Source: Actinomycetes bacterium
GTDB taxonomy: Bacteria > Actinomycetota > Coriobacteriia > Coriobacteriales > Atopobiaceae
Length of the DNA stretch: 61,359 nucleotides
Direction of reading: 5' to 3'
NCBI GenBank assembly: GCA_029546925.1
Contig: JAKPQM010000032.1
Coordinates: 1 to 61,359 of the forward strand
A program made the position numbers and the translations under genes. Below are positions 42,926 to 52,253 of this stretch, piece by piece (the stretch's first letter is position 1; the number at the start of each line of letters is the position of its first letter). The notes under the pieces were generated by a model. It searched no databases. It was given only the letters and a program-made list of their open reading frames with translations, and had not been told where the DNA came from.

Positions 42926-44632
42926 CTACCTCAGCTCCATGAGCTCTTCGGTTCGAGCCGCCACATCCGTATGCACTGTTTTCCAGAACGCCGCGCCGGC
43001 AGGGTAGACGCTGACATCAGCGAAACCCGCCTGCATAAGGATGCGCGCAGCGTTATAGGCGCGCACGCCGATGGCGCAGGAGGTGATGGTCGGGCGCGCG
43101 GGGTCGAGCTCCCCCAAACGCTCGCGGAGCTGCCCCAGCGGGATGTTCACGGCGCCCGCAAAGGCAAGGGCCTCGCATTCGCGCGGCTCGCGCACATCGA
43201 CGATCTGCACGTTCTCGATGGTGTCGGGCTCGTTCCAAGCGGCGATGCGCATAAGGCCCGCCTGCTGGTTCTCGGCCACGAAGCCTGCCATGTTGACGGG
43301 ATCCTTGGCACTCGAGAAGGGCGGCGCATAGGCCAGCTCGAGCTCGGTGAGATCTTCCACGGTTCCACCTGCCCGCAACGTGCAGGCGAGCGTGTCGATG
43401 CGCTTGTCCACCCCATCCCGGCCCACGATCTGGGCACCGAGCAGGCGCTCGTCATCAAGCGCGTAGAGCACCTTCAGCGTCATGGGTTTGGCACCTGGGT
43501 AGTAGCCAGCGTGGCTGTTCTGGCGCACGATGACGTAATCGTAATCGGTGCCACGTGCGAGCCCACGGGCGATGAGGGTCTTCTCATTGGCGCCCGTGGA
43601 GGCTGCCGTGAGGTCGAAGACCTTGGCCACCGAGGTACCCTGTGTACCGCGATAGATGCGGTTCTTCCCGCAGATGTTGTCGGCGGCCATGCGGCCCTGC
43701 TTGTTGGCAGGACCGGCCAAGGGCACCATGGTGGGTCCGCCGCTCACGAGGTCTGTGACCTGGATGACGTCGCCCACGGCGTAGATGCTCTCATCGCTTG
43801 TGCGCAGGTGCCCGTCGACGATGATGCCACCGCGTGCGTTGAGCTCGAGGCCCGCCTCGCGTGCAAGTGCGCTGTTGGGACGGACGCCGATCGAGAGGAC
43901 CACGAAATCGGCCTCAAGCTCGCGACCGCTTGCCAAGGTGACCGCGACGCCGCTGCCGAAATCCTCAAACGATGCGACGCCGTCGGAAAGGTAGAGCGCC
44001 ACGCCGTTGTCGAGGATATTCTCGTGGAGGAGCTGCGCCAGCTCGAAATCGAGCGGGGCCATGACCTGGTCCATCGCCTCGACGAGCGTGACGTTGAGCC
44101 CGGCTTCATGTAGGTTCTCGGCCATCTCGAGGCCGATGAAGCCGCCGCCGACCACAATGGCCGAGGCTGCGGGTCCCGATTTGCTGCTTCCGGCGAGAAG
44201 GGCGCGGATCGCATCGGTGTCGGGTACGGTCCAGATGGTGCGGATGCGCGGAGAATCGATGCCGGGTATGTTCGGGCGGATGGGGAGAGATCCCGTTGAG
44301 ATGACCAGGTTGTCGTACGGCTCGGCATACGTCTCCCCCGTCTCGTGGTTGAGCACGGTAACGGTCTTCTCGGCACGGTTGATGGCGGTGACCTCGTTGT
44401 TCGTACGTACATCCACGCGGAAGCGCGTTCGCATGGTTTCGGGTGAGAGCAGAAGGAGCGCTTCGCGCGAGCTGATAACGTTGCTTATATGATAGGGGAG
44501 CCCGCAGTTGGCGAACGAGATATACGGGCCTTTTTCAAGCAGGACGATCTGTGCGTTCTCGTCGAGCCTGCGGAGACGTGCGGCGCAGCTTGCGCCCCCC
44601 GCGACACCACCGATGATGACGGTTTTTGCCAT
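42926..44632 (-). CDS. CoA-disulfide reductase / NADH oxidase-like flavoprotein fused to rhodanese
   Basis: 568 residues. The FAD-binding GGVAGGASCAARLRR is near residue 8 and the redox Cys43 in SFANCGLPYH, as in CoADR and polysulfide reductases. The NAD loop VVGGGFIGLEMAENL is near residue 160. The C-terminal rhodanese domain starts at about residue 470 (NVQIVDVREPRECEA), with the sulfur-carrying Cys in ITSCAIGVRAYNAA. It probably reduces CoA persulfide or polysulfide with NAD(P)H. The ATG at 44632 has agaggagaaacc upstream. A LUD-domain gene diverges from it. Confidence 0.93.
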   Translation of the reverse strand: MAKTVIIGGVAGGASCAARLRRLDENAQIVLLEKGPYISFANCGLPYHISNVISSREALLLLSPETMRTRFRVDVRTNNEVTAINRAEKTVTVLNHETGETYAEPYDNLVISTGSLPIRPNIPGIDSPRIRTIWTVPDTDAIRALLAGSSKSGPAASAIVVGGGFIGLEMAENLHEAGLNVTLVEAMDQVMAPLDFELAQLLHENILDNGVALYLSDGVASFEDFGSGVAVTLASGRELEADFVVLSIGVRPNSALAREAGLELNARGGIIVDGHLRTSDESIYAVGDVIQVTDLVSGGPTMVPLAGPANKQGRMAADNICGKNRIYRGTQGTSVAKVFDLTAASTGANEKTLIARGLARGTDYDYVIVRQNSHAGYYPGAKPMTLKVLYALDDERLLGAQIVGRDGVDKRIDTLACTLRAGGTVEDLTELELAYAPPFSSAKDPVNMAGFVAENQQAGLMRIAAWNEPDTIENVQIVDVREPRECEALAFAGAVNIPLGQLRERLGELDPARPTITSCAIGVRAYNAARILMQAGFADVSVYPAGAAFWKTVHTDVAARTEELMELR

Positions 44633-44749
44633 GGTTTCTCCTCTTGTCAAGTGTATGTGTCCCTGTTGTCCCCATTGTTGCATAGCCGTATTAATCGCAT
44701 ATGGAATACAATCGAGATGTCATCGCATCTGCGCAAAAGGGGAGGCAGG

Positions 44750-45379
44750 ATGGACGCCAATATCATCAAGAGGAACGAGCTGCTTGCAGGCAAGGTCACC
44801 AAGGGCCTGGCCTCGCGGAACATGACCGGCTACTATGCTGCGGATGCCGATGAGGCGCGCTCGATCGCGCTTACGCTCATCCCCGAAGGGGCGACCGTCA
44901 CCATGGGCGGCGGCATGAGCGTGCACGAGATCGGCTTGGTCGAAGCGCTCAAGGCGGGCGACTACCATTTCATCGATCGTGACGCGATGGAGGACAAACG
45001 CGCTGCCATGCTCGCGGCCTATGATGCCGACGTGTTTCTCGCCAGTGCAAACGCCATCACCGAGGACGGCGTGATGATCAATATCGACGGCAACGCCAAC
45101 CGCGTCTCGGCCATCGCGCAGGGACCTAGGAAGGTCGTGCTGATCGTGGGCATGAACAAGGTCTGCCCCGATATCGATTCCGCCTACAAGCGCGCCCGCA
45201 ACGTGGCCGCGCCCATCAACACCCAGCGCTTCGGCCTCTCCACGCCCTGCACCAAGACAGGTGCCTGCTCCGACTGCAAGTCGCCGGATACCATCTGCTG
45301 CCAGTTCTTGATGACGCGCTTCTCGCGCCATGACGGTCGCATCCACGTGATCTTGGTGAACGAGAGTCTGGGGTTCTAG
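44750..45379 (+). CDS. LUD domain protein (lactate utilisation family)
   Basis: 209 residues of a LUD (DUF162/LutC-like) domain. Key blocks are TVTMGGGMSVHEIGLVEALK near residue 45, DVFLASANAITEDGVMINID, and KVVLIVGMNKVCPD. A cysteine-rich tail (CTKTGACSDCKSPDTICC) hints at a metal or Fe-S site. Relatives act with Fe-S partners in lactate oxidation, but no such gene is near. The start at 44750 has ggggaggc upstream. Confidence 0.88.
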   Translation: MDANIIKRNELLAGKVTKGLASRNMTGYYAADADEARSIALTLIPEGATVTMGGGMSVHEIGLVEALKAGDYHFIDRDAMEDKRAAMLAAYDADVFLASANAITEDGVMINIDGNANRVSAIAQGPRKVVLIVGMNKVCPDIDSAYKRARNVAAPINTQRFGLSTPCTKTGACSDCKSPDTICCQFLMTRFSRHDGRIHVILVNESLGF

Positions 45380-45404
45380 AGGCTGCGGACATGCGGTTCA
45401 AATC

Positions 45405-46240
45405 GTTCCTTGGGTATGATTACGCACGATGTCGGTTCGCCTTGGTATGCTGCTGGTCTTTTGGCGGCAACCCTTGCCTTTGTGCGTAATTCCCGCCCAT
45501 GCATTCGTCCGCGTTCACGAGCGCGTCTTCGTCAGTTCTCCGCTGTTCACGGCAGTGCAGCTCGCACTTGCTCCTCGACCTTCCCGCCTATCTCGCGAGG
45601 CGGCGCGGGCAGCTGCCACCGAAAACGCCCGTATCTGCAGGGAGCTCGGCATCGAGGGCAGGCTGGCTACTGCCGAGGAGCTGCTTGCTTGGCAGGGTAT
45701 AGCCCCGAGGTGAGGGCAATTCGAGTGCTGACGGACTTCGCGGGGACCTGTCGACTTCCCACCGTACCTGACGAGAAGGTCCTCTACAATCGGACTCCCA
45801 TCTTGAGCTGCGAAGCGTTGCGCGTTTCTCGATAACCAGCCGTCCATGCGCGGTTCGGAGAAGGGCTGCGAGGTGGCGACGCTTGCATTTGACGGCTCGG
45901 GCTCGCCCATGGAGACGGCGCTCGCCTTGCTGCTCTCATTGCCTGTCGAGATGGGCGGCTACGGTCTTGAGCTGCCAACGCCCAACTGGCAGATTCCCGT
46001 CGATCCGATGGAACGAACGCTCGCCTCGCAGGACGAGATGTTCGGGGATATCTACTGGTCGAATAGGAAGGTCGCTCTGGAATACGACAGTTGGGAGCAG
46101 CACGGGCGGCTCGGACCTGCCAAGCTCGCTAGGGATCGCGCCCGGCGAACTCGCTCACGGCACTCGGATGGAGGGTGCTTTCGGTCGGATACGAGCAGGT
46201 GGCGAGCGTACAGAGCATGACGCTTTGGTCAGACAGGTAG
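45405..46240 (+). pseudogene. Frameshifted gene of a Coriobacterial endonuclease-like (DUF559-like) family
   Basis: Pieces of one protein occur in three frames. 45429 on reads FVRVHERVFVSSPLFTAVQLA. Next comes VLYNRTPILSCEALR, stopped at 45835; shifting frame gives FLDNQPSMRGSEKG and DGSGSPMETALALLLSLPVE, then GGYGLELPTPNW, VALEYDSWEQHG and ARDRARR. A one-base deletion near 46145 moves the end (ANSLTALGWRVLSVGYEQV) to another frame, which ends at 46240. I know the pattern SPMETALA ... GGYGL ... EYDS ... LGW from uncharacterised Coriobacterial proteins with an endonuclease-like tail. Decayed by at least two frameshifts. Confidence 0.78.
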
Positions 46241-46367
46241 CGTGACTTCTCGGATGCGAGCTTTCCGAGCCGACCGACCTTCAGCGAATCTGGAGGTCGC
46301 GACTGCATACGATGCCCATGCCCAAAGACAAGCGCTGGATTTAGGTTCTTTTCCCCAAGGAGGAGAA

Positions 46368-46436
46368 TTACGTACGAAAGACGCTTGGTGCGGTAAAACC
46401 GCAGGAATCAAGAAGAACTTCTCCTTTCGTGCGTAA
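46368..46436. repeat. Nested inverted repeat before the AmmeMemoRadiSam genes
   Basis: Outer arms ttacgtacgaaag (46368-46380) and ctttcgtgcgtaa (46424-46436) match with one mismatch. An inner gcggt / accgc stem (46390-46394, 46398-46402) sits between. It is in the gap after the pseudogene and may be a terminator or an element like that at 7092. Confidence 0.5.
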
Positions 46437-46498
46437 ATCTGGATTCCGGCGTGTGCTGGCAGCGTACAATTGCAGTAAGGGCATAGAGAGGGGATACC

Positions 46499-47899
46499 AT
46501 GGCCATTCTCGCCGCATTCGCCGTTCCGCATCCACCGCTCATCATTCCCGAGGTAGGCCAGGGCCGCGAGCGGGGCATCCAGGCTACCGTCGACGCCTTC
46601 GAGGAGGTCGGGCGCCGCATTGCTGCGCTTGCACCTGAGACGATCGTGATCTCGTCTCCGCATACTGCGCTCTACCGTGACTACTTCCATATCTCGCCGG
46701 GCCGCTCTGCACGGGGTGACTTCTCGGGCTATGGTGCGCACGGTGCCGCCTATCAGGTGGCCTATGACAAAGAATTCACCGATGCTCTTGCCGATGCCTG
46801 CGAGGCAGCGGACATCTCCGGTGGCACCGACTACGAGCGCGAGAGGCGTCTCGACCACGCCACGATGATCCCCATCCATTTCATCGAGAAGTACTTCACG
46901 GACTTCAAGCTCGTGCGCATCGGGCTCTCGGGCCTCAATGCGGGGGAGCACTACCGTATGGGCCAGCTTATCCAGCAGGTCGCCGCCGAGCTCAACCGCC
47001 GCGTGGTGTATGTGGCCTCGGGCGATCTCTCGCACAAGCTGCTGGAAGACGGACCGTATGGCTTCGCTCCCGAGGGTCCCGTGTTCGACGAGCGCGTTAC
47101 GGCGGACTTCTCCTCAGGTGATTTCCTCGACCTGCTCGCCCTCGATCCGTCGCTTGCCGAGCGTGCAGCCGAGTGCGGGCTGCGCAGCTTCCAGATGATG
47201 GCCGGCGTCCTCGACCGCACGGCGATAAACTCCGAGCTCCTCTCATATGAAGGCCCCTTCGGTGTGGGGTACGGCATCGCCGCGTTCACGCCCACAGGCA
47301 CTGAGGGGGCGGATGAGAGCCGCGCGTTCCTCGAGCGCTGGGAGGGATTGCGCACCGAGGATCTTGCGCGCCGGAAGGAGGCCGAGGATCCGTATGTGCG
47401 TCTTGCCCGCATGTCGCTCGAGGCATACGTGCGCAACCGAAAGCGTATCGTTCCACCGCGCAACCTACCATCCGAGCTGCTCGAACGTCGCGCGGGATGC
47501 TTCGTCTCGCTCAAGATCGACGGGCAGCTGCGCGGTTGCATTGGGACCATCCTGCCCGTGCGCGCGAACCTCGCCGAGGAGATCTGCGCCAATGCCATCT
47601 CCGCCGGCGTGCACGATTCGCGTTTCGCCCCGGTCAGGGCTGCGGAGCTCGGCGAGCTTGTGTACGACGTGGACGTCCTTACCGAACCCGAGCCGATCGC
47701 ATCGGCCGATGACCTCGACCCTGCCCGCTACGGTGTGATCGTGGGCACCTCCGATGGCCGTCGCGGCGTCCTGCTGCCCGATCTCGACGGGGTCGATACC
47801 GTTGACGAGCAGATCTCCATCGCAGCGAGCAAAGCCGGCATCAACCTGCGTCGCGACGATTACCGCCTCGAGCGTTTCGAGGTCGTGAGACATCTGTGA
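46499..47899 (+). CDS. amrA: AmmeMemoRadiSam system: LigB-type dioxygenase-like domain fused to AMMECR1
   Basis: 466 residues. Residues 1-280 resemble the class III extradiol dioxygenase/MEMO fold: FAVPHPPLIIPEVGQG, the His motif VISSPHTALYRD, and YVASGDLSHKL. Residues about 290-466 are AMMECR1: RRAGCFVSLKIDGQLRGCIGT is its diagnostic motif, ending DVDVLTEPEPI. Substrate and reaction are unknown. The radical-SAM partner overlaps by four bases. The start at 46499 has gagagggg upstream. Confidence 0.9.
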   Translation: MAILAAFAVPHPPLIIPEVGQGRERGIQATVDAFEEVGRRIAALAPETIVISSPHTALYRDYFHISPGRSARGDFSGYGAHGAAYQVAYDKEFTDALADACEAADISGGTDYERERRLDHATMIPIHFIEKYFTDFKLVRIGLSGLNAGEHYRMGQLIQQVAAELNRRVVYVASGDLSHKLLEDGPYGFAPEGPVFDERVTADFSSGDFLDLLALDPSLAERAAECGLRSFQMMAGVLDRTAINSELLSYEGPFGVGYGIAAFTPTGTEGADESRAFLERWEGLRTEDLARRKEAEDPYVRLARMSLEAYVRNRKRIVPPRNLPSELLERRAGCFVSLKIDGQLRGCIGTILPVRANLAEEICANAISAGVHDSRFAPVRAAELGELVYDVDVLTEPEPIASADDLDPARYGVIVGTSDGRRGVLLPDLDGVDTVDEQISIAASKAGINLRRDDYRLERFEVVRHL

Positions 47900-48747
47900 G
47901 CGCAGGCGATGCCATCCGCTGTACGACCTGCCCGCGCGCCTGCACGCTTCGTCCGGGTGCCGTGGGAGCCTGCCGTGCACGCGGCAACGTGGATGGACGT
48001 ATGATCGCACTTAGCTATGGTCGGGTGACCTCGGTCGCCGTTGACCCGATCGAGAAGAAGCCCCTCGCCCGGTGGATGCCGGGGAGCACGATCCTCAGCC
48101 TTGGTTCCTACGGTTGCAACCTGCGCTGCCCGTGGTGCCAGAACCACGAGATCTCGCAGGTGGGGGAGGATGGCGTGGATTGGAAGGAGATGCTTCCCGC
48201 AGAAGTGGCGGCTCTCGCGATGCGCCTCCATGGACAAGATCCGCGCATGGTCGGCGTGGCGTACACCTATAACGAACCGCTGGTCGCATGGGAGTTCGTG
48301 CATGATTGCGGCGTGCTCGTGCACGAGAGGGGCCTCAAGAACGTGCTTGTCTCGGCTGGATGCGTATCATCCGAGGTCGTCGCTGCCGTCGCCCCCCTTA
48401 TCGACGCCGCCAACATCGATCTCAAATCGTTCCGTGCTGAGACCTATCGTATGCTCGGGGGAGATCTTGCTACGGTGAAAGCGACGATCGAGCTGTTGGC
48501 GGCAACGTCGACCTGCCATCTCGAGGTGACGACCCTTATCGTCCCCGGTGTGAACGATACACGTGAGGAGATGGACGATCTCGCCGCTTGGCTCGCCTCG
48601 ATCGACCCGGGGATCGCACTGCACGTCTCGCGCTTCCATCCCTCGTGGCGCATGCGCGACCGTGGGCCCACACCCGTCATCCGTGTCTACGAGCTGGCCG
48701 ATGCCGCACGAGAGCATCTCATACACGTCTATACAGGGAATTGCTGA
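47896..48747 (+). CDS. amrS: AmmeMemoRadiSam system radical SAM enzyme
   Basis: 283 residues. An N-terminal cysteine-rich stretch (CTTCPRACTLRPG...CRARG) precedes the radical-SAM CX3CX2C motif, in GCNLRCPWCQNHE near residue 75. AYTYNEPLVAWEF and VTTLIVPGVND are typical of the AmrS/PflA-like family. It starts with GTG inside the stop codon of the amrA gene (GTGA), so the two are translated together. The substrate is unknown; conservation with AMMECR1 and MEMO-like domains points to a shared modification. Confidence 0.93.
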   Translation: MSAGDAIRCTTCPRACTLRPGAVGACRARGNVDGRMIALSYGRVTSVAVDPIEKKPLARWMPGSTILSLGSYGCNLRCPWCQNHEISQVGEDGVDWKEMLPAEVAALAMRLHGQDPRMVGVAYTYNEPLVAWEFVHDCGVLVHERGLKNVLVSAGCVSSEVVAAVAPLIDAANIDLKSFRAETYRMLGGDLATVKATIELLAATSTCHLEVTTLIVPGVNDTREEMDDLAAWLASIDPGIALHVSRFHPSWRMRDRGPTPVIRVYELADAAREHLIHVYTGNC

Positions 48748-48755
48748 GGAGGACG

Positions 48756-49820
48756 ATGATGTCCGGTGATAACCTGACCAGAAGATCGCTTATCGCCCTA
48801 TCTTCCCTCGCGTTGGCTGGATGCGCAGACGGCGGTAGCGCATACGAGTCCGAGGATGCTGCTGCGCCCGCAGAAACTCCCTCGCGCTCCGCCCGCGATA
48901 CGGTGTATCCGTACGAGTTCATCACCACGCTCGGCGCATTCGACGAGCTTGCCGCTTCGATCTCGGATACGCCGGGCACCGTTGAGAGCCTCTCCTATAC
49001 CTGTCACGCATACGCTGTCGAGGAAGCCGATGGCACGGATGACGTGATGGTCGATAAGACCCTCAATGTCTATCTGCCGAGCGATTACGATCCTGCGCGG
49101 CGATACGATGTGCTCTACCTGCTCCACGGCACGGGAGGCATGCAAGACTACTGGCTGGGAGACGGCGTGAGCGGCACCGGGGACTACCACGATGACGCCA
49201 CGCGCAGGCTTCTCGATGCCATGCACGACCGGGGGCTTTTCGGCGACGTGATCATCGTTTCCCCCACGTACTACTCGGTGCCCGAAGGGCGCATCATCGA
49301 CATCTCGTTCATGGGAGACGATCCATACGCCGACCTTTGGCCCATCCATTTCTGGAAGGAGCTGCGCAACGATATCATCCCGCTCGTGGAACGGGCTTAT
49401 CCCACGTACGCCGCTGGAGATGTGGATGAGAAATCGCTTGCCGCCATGCGCGACCATCGCGGTTTCGCGGGGCTTTCGCGCGGTTCGATGACGGTCATCA
49501 ACAGCGGCATGATGCATTGCACCGATCTCTTCTCATATTTCGGCTGCTTCTCGGGTGCATGGGCCGACTTCGATGCGTTCAAGGAGGCGCTCGAGGGGGA
49601 GTTCGCGGAGTATCCCGTCCGGTTCTGGTATAACGGCAACGGCTCGAAGGACTTCTCGCTCGAGAACCACGAGCAGTTCGTCGCGCAGGCGCTCGAGCAG
49701 ATGACAGACCGCTTCGTGGACGGCGAGAACTATGCATGGGTGAGCTTTCCCGGCGGTGAGCATGCGTACAACTGCTGGGCGCTCGACCTCTACAACTGCC
49801 TTCTAGCGTTCTTCAACTAG
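48756..49820 (+). CDS. Tat-type lipoprotein esterase (alpha/beta hydrolase)
   Basis: 354 residues. The N-terminus carries twin arginines (TRRSLIALSS) and a lipobox LAGC, so a Tat-exported lipoprotein is predicted. The rest is an esterase-D/feruloyl esterase-like fold: VLYLLHGTGGMQDYW oxyanion region, nucleophile serine in GFAGLSRGSMTV, and a late histidine in GGEHAYNCW. It may deacylate plant or host carbohydrate esters outside the membrane. gaggagga precedes the ATG, 8 bases after the amrS stop, so it may be co-transcribed with it. Confidence 0.88.
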   Translation: MMSGDNLTRRSLIALSSLALAGCADGGSAYESEDAAAPAETPSRSARDTVYPYEFITTLGAFDELAASISDTPGTVESLSYTCHAYAVEEADGTDDVMVDKTLNVYLPSDYDPARRYDVLYLLHGTGGMQDYWLGDGVSGTGDYHDDATRRLLDAMHDRGLFGDVIIVSPTYYSVPEGRIIDISFMGDDPYADLWPIHFWKELRNDIIPLVERAYPTYAAGDVDEKSLAAMRDHRGFAGLSRGSMTVINSGMMHCTDLFSYFGCFSGAWADFDAFKEALEGEFAEYPVRFWYNGNGSKDFSLENHEQFVAQALEQMTDRFVDGENYAWVSFPGGEHAYNCWALDLYNCLLAFFN

Positions 49821-49855
49821 GGAGGCCGTGAAAGGGGAGCTCCCTTTCTGGGCGT

Positions 49856-50260
49856 CTATATGACTAAGACATTCGCCAACCCGTACTCTCCCAGACGCAT
49901 ATCGTGGGTGAGGAAAAGCATGCCTTCAACGCTGGCTTGGCAGAGCATGATGCGGTCGAATGGATCATGGTGCTCAGCCGAACCTTGGTATTCCAGCTGT
50001 TCAAGGTACGCGATGTGCTCGATGCCGAGAGGTAGGAGGGTGATATCGTACTCGGTGCAGAGCCATGCGATCGTTTGGATGTCGATGGGAATCGTCTCGG
50101 GCCTGCGTTCTCGCTTGAGGGCGATCTCCCATGGGGTGACGATGCTGTAGAACAGCGTGTTTCCCGGTGCCTCGATGAGAAGACGCGCCTGTTCGGAGAG
50201 CTTTGGACTCCCTTGGAACAGCCAGATGAGGATGTGGGTGTCGAGAACGATGCCCATCAT
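49856..50260 (-). CDS. vapC: PIN-domain toxin (VapC-like)
   Basis: 134 residues. The PIN acidic residues are visible: Asp in VLDTHILIW, Glu in TPWEIALK, and Asp in HHDPFDRIM with Asp in FLTHDMRL. PIN toxins cleave RNA. The gene's first codons overlap the antitoxin stop by four bases (ATGA), so the pair is translationally coupled. Starts at 50260 or 50257 are both possible. Confidence 0.93.
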   Translation of the reverse strand: MMGIVLDTHILIWLFQGSPKLSEQARLLIEAPGNTLFYSIVTPWEIALKRERRPETIPIDIQTIAWLCTEYDITLLPLGIEHIAYLEQLEYQGSAEHHDPFDRIMLCQASVEGMLFLTHDMRLGEYGLANVLVI

Positions 50261-50511
50261 ACGGTCTCGAATAGCGGCCCGATTTCGCTGTCGAGCGCAT
50301 CGAAGATCTCATCGAAATCCTCGGGAAGATCCCACAGATCCCGTGCGGCACCAAAAGGGCTTTTACGCTCTCGGGTCTTGGGGGTGCGGGTGATTTGCGC
50401 GACAGGGGTGCCGTTGTTGGCGATGACGATCACATCCTCCTCGTGATCTTGGAGCTGGCGTATCAGTTTGGAGAGGTTGGTCTTGGCCTCATATATGTTC
50501 ACTTGGGTCAT
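50257..50511 (-). CDS. Phd/YefM-type antitoxin
   Basis: 84 residues. The N-terminal Phd fold reads MTQVNIYEAKTNLSKLIRQL, then VIVIANNGTPVAQI, and the acidic C-terminus (DEIFDALDSEIGPLF) is the likely toxin-binding part. It is encoded directly upstream of the PIN toxin. The ATG at 50511 has gaggctcc upstream; a longer frame to 50547 is less likely. Confidence 0.92.
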   Translation of the reverse strand: MTQVNIYEAKTNLSKLIRQLQDHEEDVIVIANNGTPVAQITRTPKTRERKSPFGAARDLWDLPEDFDEIFDALDSEIGPLFETV

Positions 50512-50733
50512 AGGAGCCTCACAGACAACTGGTAGTTGCATTATCACCGCCTATTCTCCCAAGTTCCTATAGCTTGGTCAACCTTGGTCAAGTATTATCA
50601 AGACACGTGCCACTTGCTGGAGTGTGCGCTCGTGGCTATAGTGATTGGTATCCTCTCGTTTTCAAGAGGATACCATAGAGCCTCTTTAATTCAAGAGGAA
50701 AAGTAATTGCGTTTCATATTGAGGTGACAACGT

Positions 50734-51006
50734 ATGAAGTCGACGCTAGTGCTGAGGGAGATGATTCGCAGGAGCGGTAAGACTGCAGTCCAGATATCCC
50801 GAGAGATTGGTCGCAAGGATAATTACATCTCATCGCTTATGCACAGCGGATGCATCCCCTCGGTCGAGACATTCGCGAGTATCGCCGGGGCATGCGGAGC
50901 GAAGCTCTGTCTCGTCTATCCCGACAAGTTGATCCAGATGGACGGATGGAAGGCCATCGTTTCCGGGCATATTGCTATTCCGGCGGAGCAAAACGATAAA
51001 GATTGA
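50734..51006 (+). CDS. Small helix-turn-helix protein
   Basis: 90 residues. The HTH is TAVQISREIGRKDNYISSLMHSG, XRE-like, with a short helical tail. It is alone between the toxin-antitoxin pair and the large PTS operon. It could control either. The 183 bases upstream contain tandem ttggtcaa words (50574 region) that may be operator sites for the pair or this gene. Confidence 0.7.
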   Translation: MKSTLVLREMIRRSGKTAVQISREIGRKDNYISSLMHSGCIPSVETFASIAGACGAKLCLVYPDKLIQMDGWKAIVSGHIAIPAEQNDKD

Positions 51007-51195
51007 GAAAGAGAAAAGATATTTGATCGATGCCTCTGAGCGCGTGTCGGGCTAATTGGTCGTGCGATCTCTTGAACAACGACAATACCCTAACTCTCCT
51101 TTAAGCAGAATAATACAAACAAAATAAAACAAAAGAACTATTCCGCTGATTAAAGTGATTATTACTTTTGATATATCGACATCTCCACTTTTCAA

Positions 51196-51223
51196 TTGAA
51201 ATTACTTTTTGAAACGATAGTAT
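51196..51223 (+). promoter_or_regulatory. Candidate promoter of the PTS-aldolase-DhaKL operon
   Basis: -35 TTGAAA (51196-51201), 16-base spacer, -10 TAGTAT (51218-51223), about 28 bases before the first ATG. The surrounding 51090-51225 is unusually AT-rich. ttcaattgaa, a small palindrome, overlaps the -35 and could be an operator. Confidence 0.5.
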
Positions 51224-51250
51224 TCAGACTAGACGGTAAGGGGGCATGAA

Positions 51251-51799
51251 ATGGCGAACCCACCCAAAGGCCTGAGAGACGTTGGCGGCAACCTATTCAA
51301 GGACGCTTCTGGAAACACGTACTTCCTCAGCTCCGATCGCGTCAGAATCCTCAAACTCGCCGACAGGCTTACCGTCATGTTCCAGCTATATCGAAGCCGT
51401 CTGGTTATGGCGGCGACGATCTTTCTCGTGATGGGTTATTACGGAGGTAACTGGATTTCGGGTGCAGCCATCGGCATGCTCGTGTTCGCTGTGTTCGAGA
51501 TTTTCTTCCATACATGGATGATTCCCCGCATGGGCGTCTACAAGACGCTTAAAAAACCCTATCCCAAAAGCGGGCTCATTGCGGGCGTGTCCCAGCAGCG
51601 CAAGGAGAACCTCCTCAAGAACGTGGTGCTCTCCATCATCATGTGCGCGATCTTTGGCTGGAATCTTTTCGAGCAGCGCAAAAGCGGCATTTCGCTTGGT
51701 GACATCAACGGTGTCCTCAATACCATTCTCTCTGTGGTGATGATTCTCGGTCCGGGCGCATACGGCGTCCTCTGCGCACGTGAATTCTTCAGGAGGTAG
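51251..51799 (+). CDS. Membrane protein, first gene of the PTS operon, unknown function
   Basis: 182 residues. A soluble N-terminus of about 50 residues is followed by about four hydrophobic segments (LVMAATIFLVMGYY; AAIGMLVFAVFEIFF; VVLSIIMCAIFGW; ILSVVMILGPGAYG). I recognise no family. It lies 4 bases before the EIIA gene, so co-transcription is certain by position. It may assist the PTS permease. Confidence 0.65.
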   Translation: MANPPKGLRDVGGNLFKDASGNTYFLSSDRVRILKLADRLTVMFQLYRSRLVMAATIFLVMGYYGGNWISGAAIGMLVFAVFEIFFHTWMIPRMGVYKTLKKPYPKSGLIAGVSQQRKENLLKNVVLSIIMCAIFGWNLFEQRKSGISLGDINGVLNTILSVVMILGPGAYGVLCAREFFRR

Positions 51800-51803
51800 T
51801 CCC

Positions 51804-52205
51804 ATGATCCATCTCGTCCTTGTATCCCATTCTGATTTGGCGGAAAGCTACAAACGCACGGTGAAGATGATCGCCGGCACGGTGCAGGCAGAACGCATCT
51901 CTACCGTCTGCATGACTGAGCAGATGTCGCCGGAAGAGTTTATCGCCCGAGCAGATGCCGTTAGGGCAGAGGATCCCGATGGTTCGTTCCTCATCATGGC
52001 GGACCTTTATGGTGCGAGCCCCTGTAGCAGTTCACTCATGGCCTTCAGAGGCGCTGATTACCGGGTCGTTACGGGGATGAACCTCGGAATGGTGTTGGAA
52101 ACGCTCGCGAGTATCGACAGTACTCCCTCTCTAGCGGAGTTGGCCGGTGTTGCCGAGGGGGCGGGCAAGGAGGGGGTGAAAACGGTCTACATACCGGATT
52201 GTTAG
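51804..52205 (+). CDS. PTS mannose-family EIIA component (second system)
   Basis: 133 residues. His9 in LVLVSHSDLAESY is the phosphorylation site; DLYGASPCSSSLM matches the usual GGSP turn loosely. It passes phosphate from HPr to the EIIB encoded at 56230. aggaggtag precedes the ATG. The sequence is divergent from the EIIA at 32558, consistent with a different sugar. Confidence 0.88.
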   Translation: MIHLVLVSHSDLAESYKRTVKMIAGTVQAERISTVCMTEQMSPEEFIARADAVRAEDPDGSFLIMADLYGASPCSSSLMAFRGADYRVVTGMNLGMVLETLASIDSTPSLAELAGVAEGAGKEGVKTVYIPDC

Positions 52206-52253
52206 AGAGCGGCAAGCATACGTTTTGAAAGAGATAGTGGTAAAGGAGGGGAA

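Noticed and set aside
42811-42942. A short plus-strand ORF of 43 codons with a possible ribosome site (aagaaggg)
   Set aside because: It overlaps the 3' end of the CoA-disulfide reductase gene on the other strand, has no known relative that I recognise, and chance ORFs of this size are common.
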